Source of the DNA: Brachynemurus nebulosus
Lineage: Eukaryota; Arthropoda; Insecta; Neuroptera; Myrmeleontidae
Direction: 5' to 3'
Assembly: GCA_035578155.1 (NCBI GenBank)
Contig: JAPWDM010000021.1
Location: forward strand, 4,144,501-4,208,500
DNA length: 64,000 nucleotides
Below are positions 57,857-64,000 of the stretch, piece after piece (within the stretch, counting starts at the first letter, position 1; each line of letters begins with the position of its first letter). Under the pieces are notes generated by a model. That model did not search any database. It was given only the letters and a program-made list of their open reading frames with translations, and was not told the origin of the DNA. The translations under genes and the position numbers were made by a program.

Positions 57857-60800
57857 TTGGTAAAACTAATTTTCTGGAACACCCAAGGTTATAATAACTT
57901 TAAAGATTCGTTTCTAGAAAGTAATCAGTCTTCTCTCTTTGACCTTGACATCGTTTGTTTATATGAAACTTGGCTTGTAAACCCACTAGCAGCCTGTTTA
58001 GATGGATATAATGTTTTTTCTTGTGAAGCAACAAAAGATAAATCCAGAGGCAGAGCTAGTGGTGGAATTGCTTTATTTGTAAAAGAAAAATTCAGAGTTG
58101 AAGTCATAGACAGAAACAATTTATGGTTATTTGTACGAATAGACTGTACTAATTTTGATTTTATTTTAGGTATATTTTACTTTTCCCATGCACAGATATT
58201 AAATATTGCTTGGAAATTTTGAAGGAGACGCTTACACATATTACTGCAGATTCTCTATCTGACAATATAATGCTTGCCGGCGATTTTAATGCACGGATCG
58301 GCGAACTAAACCAAGTAGATCCCGTCATTTGTAATAATACTTTTTTAAAATCTGAAAGATTGACCTACGATAAATTTGTTAATCCTAGAGGACGTAGCTT
58401 AGTGCAGTTCATGGAAGAAGTCGGCTTATTAGTTTTAAATGGCCGTACTGTGAATGACAACCCAGCTAAGTACACCTATATTTCTAATCATGGTAAGTCC
58501 ATAATTGATCTAGCTTGGGTTAATGATTGTTTCGTTAATTCAATTTACGACGCAGGAACTACTGATTTGGGTTTAGGTTCTGATCACTTGCCATTTGAGG
58601 TGTTATTAAATATAAATTCACTTCAGGGTACTACTATGCAACAGGCAACTGGTCCTCCCAACAAAAAACTCGTCTGGACAGATGAGTTGTCTGATTTATA
58701 TAACGAACGACTGTTGACAGCCCTTGATGCTGTAATTACGGATAATTTAAGCAGTTCTGAATTGTATAACCACTTTATCAGCTCGGTAAACGCGGTCGCG
58801 GAAAGTCTTGATATGTATAAAATTATTTTTAATACTCCTAGGTCAGGCAAACTTAGCAAACGGTGGTTTAATTCGCAATGTGTAAAAGCAAGAAAAGAGG
58901 TCAGATCTGCACTTAGAATTTGTCGTAAAGATGGATTTAGTGAAAACAGTCTTAAATTATATAATGATTGTAAAAGTCATTATAAAGAAATTACTAAGAC
59001 GTGTAAAAGAGATTATTATAATAATATATCGGAAAAACTAGTTAATGTAAGAAACCCAACTGAATTCTGGAAAACCGTCCGGCTGTTCGGTCATAAGAAA
59101 AATTTAATGAACCCTATCAGTGTTGAATCTTGGCAGGCGTATTTTAGTTCTCTGTTTGATATAAATAATTCTGCAAATTTCTGTTTTAGTCACGAAATTA
59201 TACACTATGATTTGGACAGTGAAATTACTATTCCAGAATTGGATAAAGCACTGAATAGTTGTAAAAGAGGCAAATCTCCTGGGGTTGATGGAGTGCCCAA
59301 TGAATTTTATAAATACTCTTCCGTTGAAATTCGGCATATTTTGTTAAAATTATTTAATAAAATTTTATATGAAGAACGATTACCTCCTTACTGGTCTGAA
59401 ATTAAAGTTTTCCTATTATTTAAAAAAGGGGACCCCAACACCCCTTCTAATTACAGAGGAATTTCCTTGATTAATAATTTAACGAAGGTTTTTACGCAGA
59501 TTATCTGTCAAAGAATTACAACCTGGGCTGAATCAAATAACAAAATCCCTGAAACTCAGTCTGGATTCCGAAACGGTCGAGGTTGCACGGATAATTTATT
59601 TATTTTAACATCTCTCATATGTAACCGCTTAAGGTTAAAGCATGGTAGACTATTCAGTGCTTTCGTAGATTTTAAAGCGGCTTTCTATAGAGTTAATCAT
59701 TTATTACTATGGGAAAAATTACATAATATCGATTTATCATCTAAGCTTATTCGTATAATAATGACTTTTTATGATAATGCAAAATTTAAAATACAAGTCA
59801 ATGGTCAATCTTCGGATGCCATTAAAGTTAGTAATGGCGTCTTACAGGGCGACACCCTCAGCCCTCTTCTTTTTCACTATTCATTTCTGATTTTAATGAC
59901 TTCTTACTACGGAAAGGTGTTGAGGGTGTCAGTCTGGATGGTCATACTTATATTTCAGCCATTTTTTATGCTGATGACCTAGTCTTAGTGGCGGATAACC
60001 CTCATAAACTACAACATGCGTTAAATGTACTCGAACATTACTGCGAGATTAATCTTTTAGAAGTGAATATACCTAAATCAAAAATTATGGTCTTTAGGAG
60101 AGGTGGTAGAGAAAATTTCACTAATTTTACATATTCTAGCACTCCTTTAGATGTAGTAAATGAATTCACCTATCTTGGAATTAATTTTAGCTCCTCTGGA
60201 CTCTTTTTGAAAGCTAGTAACAATATGGTATCAAAAGCTGCTATTGCGTCGTCGTCAGTTAAAACTGTCATGTTAAAATCCAAAATGAATGCCCATGAAC
60301 CTCGCTTACAATTATACAGATCATTTGTTTTGAGTGTTCTGCTTTATGGGTCGGAAATATGGGCTTTAAGGTACCCTGATATTGTCGAAAAAACTCAGGT
60401 GAGGTTTTTTAAGTCGCTATTTTCTTTAGACAAGTCCACACCTGGCTATTTGATTCGAAATGAATTTCATTTGCCCAGGTTAATAGCATTTGTATTCAAA
60501 CGTGCACTGAAATGGTTATGCAAAATATTATTAATGAACTCTGATAGATTACCACGTATTTGTTACAACAGATTATATTCTCTTAGTGGCTCTGTGAATA
60601 ATGATATTAAATATAATTGGGTGTCCCAGCTTCGGCAATTTTTCAATCGAATTAATTGTGATGATATATGGGAAACTTAAAATGCACGTTTAATAAAACT
60701 CAATATAAATCGGCTAGTTGATAAGTTAACTGAGTACTATTTCTCAGAAGATTATGCAAGAATTCATGAATCAACATATAGTCCCTTTTACCAGTCAGTA

Positions 60801-61181
60801 ATAGAGGACAGAAATGTTTTGTTGTACTCCCATGCCGCTTTTGCCAAACTCCGTGTGATGCACCAACTTCGGACTACCAACAGTCGTTCCATATATTTTT
60901 ATATAAGGGGTGTTTCGTATAAGATCGACCCTAACATGAACTGCACCATTTGTAACAGTCATTCTTTAGAAACATTATTTCATATATTTATTGAGTGTCC
61001 TATATATGAAAGTATTCGCCAAAATTATTTGTACAAATACTTAAACCCATCTAGCACTATTGTCAATGAAAATAATTTTACTAGTATTTTACTTAATATC
61101 TGTAATTTGGAGCAAATTAATGATCTATTTTACTTTCTGCATAATATACTTTTATTAAGAACCTTCATTATAAACGAATAA
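57857..61181 (+). pseudogene. LINE ORF2: endonuclease and reverse transcriptase
   Basis: APE-type endonuclease: LIFWNTQGYNNF, DIVCLYETWLV, GGIALFVKEKF, MLAGDFNARIGE, GSDHLPFEV. A frameshift near 58205 interrupts this domain. Reverse transcriptase: GKSPGVDGVPNEFYKY, FLLFKKGDPNTPSNYRGISL, TQSGFRNGRGCTDNLFIL, SAFVDFKAAFYRVNH (catalytic Asp kept), NGVLQGDTLSPLLF, then a frameshift near 59875 and the YADD box at 59967-59978. The same frame continues past a single TAA at 60678-60680 to the C-terminal CTICNSHSLETLFHIFIEC. The first codon is uncertain (TTG at 57857 or an upstream restart). About 1,100 codons, near full length for the family. Confidence 0.9.
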
Positions 61182-61429
61182 CCTGTCTCCTTCAAATTTT
61201 TCGAATGAATTAATTGAAATTGATACTGTTTAAAATTGTTTATTTATCTGGTCATACCTGTGTGCTTGTGGCATGTTACTACTTGTGTAATTAATGTATT
61301 TTTTAATGTATATTAATGTATCTTTTTTCTTTTTTTCTCTACTGTGTTTATTATGAACTTTTGAACTGTTTATTAAATTTCATGTATGAATTGCCACCTT
61401 TGTAATGGCTACGGCCGATATACAAATAA

Positions 61430-61464
<35 letters not shown>

Positions 61465-61465
61465 G

Positions 61466-61700
61466 AGCAGGTTAGCACCCGAGCTGAACGCAGCTCACCC
61501 GTCGAGACTCACAGTCATGAATCTCTCGCCCGCGAACTTGGGCTATTAACCACTGCCAACTGGGGGATACAACATCGTCCCCTCCACACGATCATTCTTG
61601 TCGAAACACAGTACCAGAGCCTCGTCAGCCTGCTAGCCGAAGCTAACAGTTGCCCGCCGGGCACGAACGGGGACGTGAAGGTTGGATTTTAGCCCAGCAC
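61466..61700 (+). other. GC-rich patch after the LINE, origin unknown
   Basis: About 230 bases of clearly higher GC than the surroundings (GAGCTGAACGCAGCTCACCC, GCCCGCCGGGCACGAACGGG). It is open in one frame for about 75 codons from the LINE tail to TAG 61690. It looks like part of another element's end or a chance frame; I recognise no domain. Confidence 0.4.
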
Positions 61701-62379
61701 AAAAATTGTTAATTTAATTTTCATTTTGTTTGAAAAAAATCATCAATAAGAAACTTAAAAAGTTCATATAAGCTCTCAGATGGGGCATAAAAGTAGTAAA
61801 TAATTAAATAAAACACTCAAATCCATTATATTTATGTAGGTACCGAATATTACAATTAAGTTAAAGCTAAAATTAAACGTATCATCGAAATTCGTTGCCA
61901 AAAATTCCATATTCTATTTAAAATTTATAAGTTGATACCACGCGGCTAGAAACCAGTTACCAAAAATGAAATTAAGCTACGTGAAAAAAGCCTCAACCTA
62001 GGGTCAAACAAGATCTGCAAATTTAAAATTCATCTGACGAATAGTTTTTGAGATATCACTTGACTAACCGTTATGAGACACCCTGTATAGTGTGCGTATT
62101 TTATTGATAAATATCGGTTTGTGTCTCTTATCTGGCTTCACATTTCACACTTCAATAAAAAAAAAAAAAAAATTGACCTTTTTCGAGACCGTAATAAATT
62201 TTATGACTTTTTTTGGTAAAAATATTTTATCCTTTTAAATTTTCAGTATTTTTAAATTGCGTTAAAAAAAAGTTTAAGTTCTATATCGGTTTATATGTAA
62301 CAACTAAAAATTAATATCTAAATAATATTATAAATGTGAAAGTTTGGATGTTTAGATGTTTAAATTTGTTCGATGTTTA
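61701..62379. other. No gene seen
   Basis: AT-rich. Contains ATGAGACACCCTGTATAGTG near 62072, a sequence type I recall near ends of several insect elements, but no element could be delimited. Confidence 0.35.
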
Positions 62380-63220
62380 AATTTTATCCCGGTTGCAAGT
62401 TCTTGAGGGATACAAAAACAATTATTCAAACACACCCCAAAAAACAAAACTCAATTCGATGAAATTTGGTACACTGACATTATTTATCCTGAGTTAACAG
62501 ATAGGATAATCTTATCCCGACTAAAGGTTCCTGTAGGATGACTGAACCGAATTCGATTGAATAAAATATAGAGACACTATTTACTATGAGCACATGTAGC
62601 TAGAATTTTAATAATGACACGTAGAATAGTTTTATCCCGATTGAATGTTCCCAGGGGATGCAAAAGAAATTCCAAAATCATGTCCAAATAATTAAACAGA
62701 ATTTGATAAAATTTTGTACACAGACATGATTAATCCTGAATTAACGCATAGGCTAATCTTATCCTGATTAAAGGTTCCTGTAGGATGACTGAATCGAATT
62801 AGATACAATTTAATATACAAACGTTATTTACTATGAACACATATATAGTAATAATTTTGAAATAGTTTTAGTCGGGATAGTTTAATCCCGATTGAAGGTT
62901 TCCGGGGGAAGAAGGGGAGACACAAGGGGGGGGGGCTTAATTCAATGCGGGTGAAGCCGCAGGTCAGACTTAGTTATATTATAAAAATGTGCTGAAATGA
63001 TTATGGAAATTCATAGTGAATGCAATAGCAATAATAATACATAGGATAGTTTTATCCCAATTGAAGGTTCCCGGTGGAAACAAAATCAACTGCTAAATCA
63101 CATCCAACTAACTAAATCGAAGTCGATGAAATTTATAGTACACACAGAGACACTATTTACCCTGATCTAACACATGGTGTAATCTTATCCCGATTAAATG
63201 TTCCTGTGGGATTCAATATT
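62380..63220. repeat. Degenerate tandem repeat (TTATCCCGATTRAAGGTTCC units)
   Basis: The motif TATCCCGATTAAAGGTTCC and variants recurs at about 62383, 62513, 62634, 62760, 62884, 63051 and 63187, alternating between 'CTGTAGGAT' and 'CCGGGGGAT' continuations. The higher period is therefore roughly 250-290 bases. ATGAAATTTGGTACACTGAC and relatives accompany each pair. A GCGGGTGAAGCCGCAGGTCA segment lies at 62948. Confidence 0.75.
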
Positions 63221-63721
63221 ATTTAATTATAATAACAGCAAAAAATCAGAGATCCTTTGATCCTTTGAAAATTTAAAAAACTTGTAGTGCGATTTTAAAC
63301 CATTTTTGAACAATTTACATAGCCATATTTTCAAAACGGGGGTGGGGCAGAATTTAATTAATAATATTTGATATTTTCGTAATTATATAGTTAATTTAAT
63401 TCCCAAAGAATGAATGTAGTAATTATTTACTGTCCTATAACTGGATTAAAATTGGATTTTTTCGCTATATTCAAATTCTCAGAAAAATATTACCTGAAAC
63501 TATACATATATACTTAGTTTTTAGGGATTTGCAATTGTCTGTAATAATTACCTACAGTGTGGACTTGAAAATTTCGGACGTAAAAAAACATATGAATTGC
63601 ATCCCGCGGTCACAGGGTACATTTGTCCTCACTGAAGAGGAGAAGCATGATTCCTAACTCAGAAGAATTGTTTTATAATTATATAGAAGCAATAAAATAC
63701 TTTTTTCCACAATAAAATTTC
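63221..63721. other. No gene seen
   Basis: AT-rich, no supported coding sequence or repeat. Confidence 0.4.
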
Positions 63722-64000
63722 TTCGTCTGTCTGTCTGTTTGTTTGCCCCGTCTGTCTGTCATGTCTTACTGTGTGTTTTGTCTGTATGTCAGTCCTGTCC
63801 TATTAACTGGCTGTATGTTCTGTGTCTGTCTGTCCGTTTAGTCCTACAGTCTGTCTGCCAGTCATTCCTGTTTGCTTGTTCGTTTGTCTGTATTTTAATT
63901 TTATTCTGTCTGTCTGGCTGTCTTTTTTGTCTGCCCGTCAAATCCTGTCTGCCTGTTTATCCTGTCTGTCTTGTATAATAGTCCTGTCTGTCCGTCTACC
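63722..64000. repeat. (CTGT)n-like degenerate microsatellite
   Basis: CTGTCTGTCTGTTTGTTTG-type units with frequent interruptions run to the window edge. An 80-codon frame through it (Cys/Val/Leu-rich) is a product of the repeat, not a gene. Confidence 0.9.

Larger units (their letters stand above)
57060..61465 (+). mobile_element. Near full-length LINE (CR1/Jockey-group)
   Basis: A non-LTR retrotransposon with 5' UTR, ORF1 (57168-57851), ORF2 with endonuclease and reverse transcriptase (57857-61181), and a 3' UTR ending in GGCTACGGCCGATATACAAA and a (TTA)n tail (about 61433-61460). Only two frameshifts and one stop disrupt ORF2. No clear target-site duplication was found. The clade is an estimate from RT motifs. 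Confidence 0.9.

Noticed and set aside
63739..63978. Cys/Leu-rich frame at the right edge
   Set aside because: Translation of a CTGT-type microsatellite.

Overview
Organism and character. The window is strongly AT-rich and rich in TA microsatellites. It carries coding remnants of hAT, piggyBac, PIF/Harbinger, Tc1/mariner, CACTA-like, Maverick/Polinton, Gypsy, errantivirus and non-LTR elements. Together with short GT-AG introns and an insect-type errantivirus env, this points to an arthropod, most probably insect, nuclear genome; a hemipteran is my guess but I cannot prove it. I see no convincing single-copy host gene. There is no rRNA, operon or CRISPR array. Almost everything that can be explained is transposable-element sequence, much of it nested.

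Layout. (1) 0.5-2.0 kb: long inverted-repeat element. (2) 2.1-9.3 kb: hAT transposase split by a piggyBac element (3164-8458, TTAA target). The piggyBac holds a hAT MITE (7436-8247, 8-bp TSD) and another insertion (5079-6954, 10-bp direct repeat), which itself holds a 5'-truncated LINE (5340-6446, 15-bp TSD). (3) 9.3-10.2 kb: dispersed repeat with 147-bp tandem units; a second copy lies at 20.2-21.3 kb. (4) 10.3-17.4 kb: PIF/Harbinger transposase (+) facing a spliced SWIM/YqaJ-nuclease gene (-). The transposase is split by a 4.95-kb long-TIR element containing a MULE-like TIR element (9-bp TSD), which carries a 91-bp satellite and a small MITE. (5) 17.4-24.9 kb: Tc1-type derivative, degenerate tandem repeats, LTR-element gag, MITE. 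(6) 25.0-30.3 kb: Tc1/mariner-superfamily transposase, Jockey-type LINE, LINE 3' fragment. (7) 30.3-32.7 kb: errantivirus pol end and env. (8) 32.8-33.4 kb: mariner deletion derivative. (9) 34.4-44.3 kb: CACTA-like element with divergent genes, a transposase (+) and a multi-exon BEN-domain gene (-). A tRNA-derived SINE and a fold-back element are inserted in it. (10) 44.3-50.7 kb: minus-strand Polinton/Maverick remnant (integrase, fibre-like repeat protein, C2H2 protein, further small ORFs). (11) 50.8-57.0 kb: TIR elements, palindromes, Tc1 MITE, TA arrays. (12) 57.1-61.5 kb: near full-length LINE with ORF1 and EN-RT ORF2. (13) 61.5-64 kb: GC-rich patch, degenerate tandem repeats, (CTGT)n-like microsatellite.

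How the parts relate. Nesting and target-site duplications give a relative order of insertion. None of the autonomous elements looks intact. The nearest to intact are the CACTA-like transposase (one in-frame stop, with altered residues at a conserved motif) and the 57-61 kb LINE (two frameshifts and one stop in ORF2). The most unusual units are the CACTA-like element with a divergent BEN gene, the Polinton remnant with a phage-fibre-like repeat protein, and the satellite array captured inside a TIR element.
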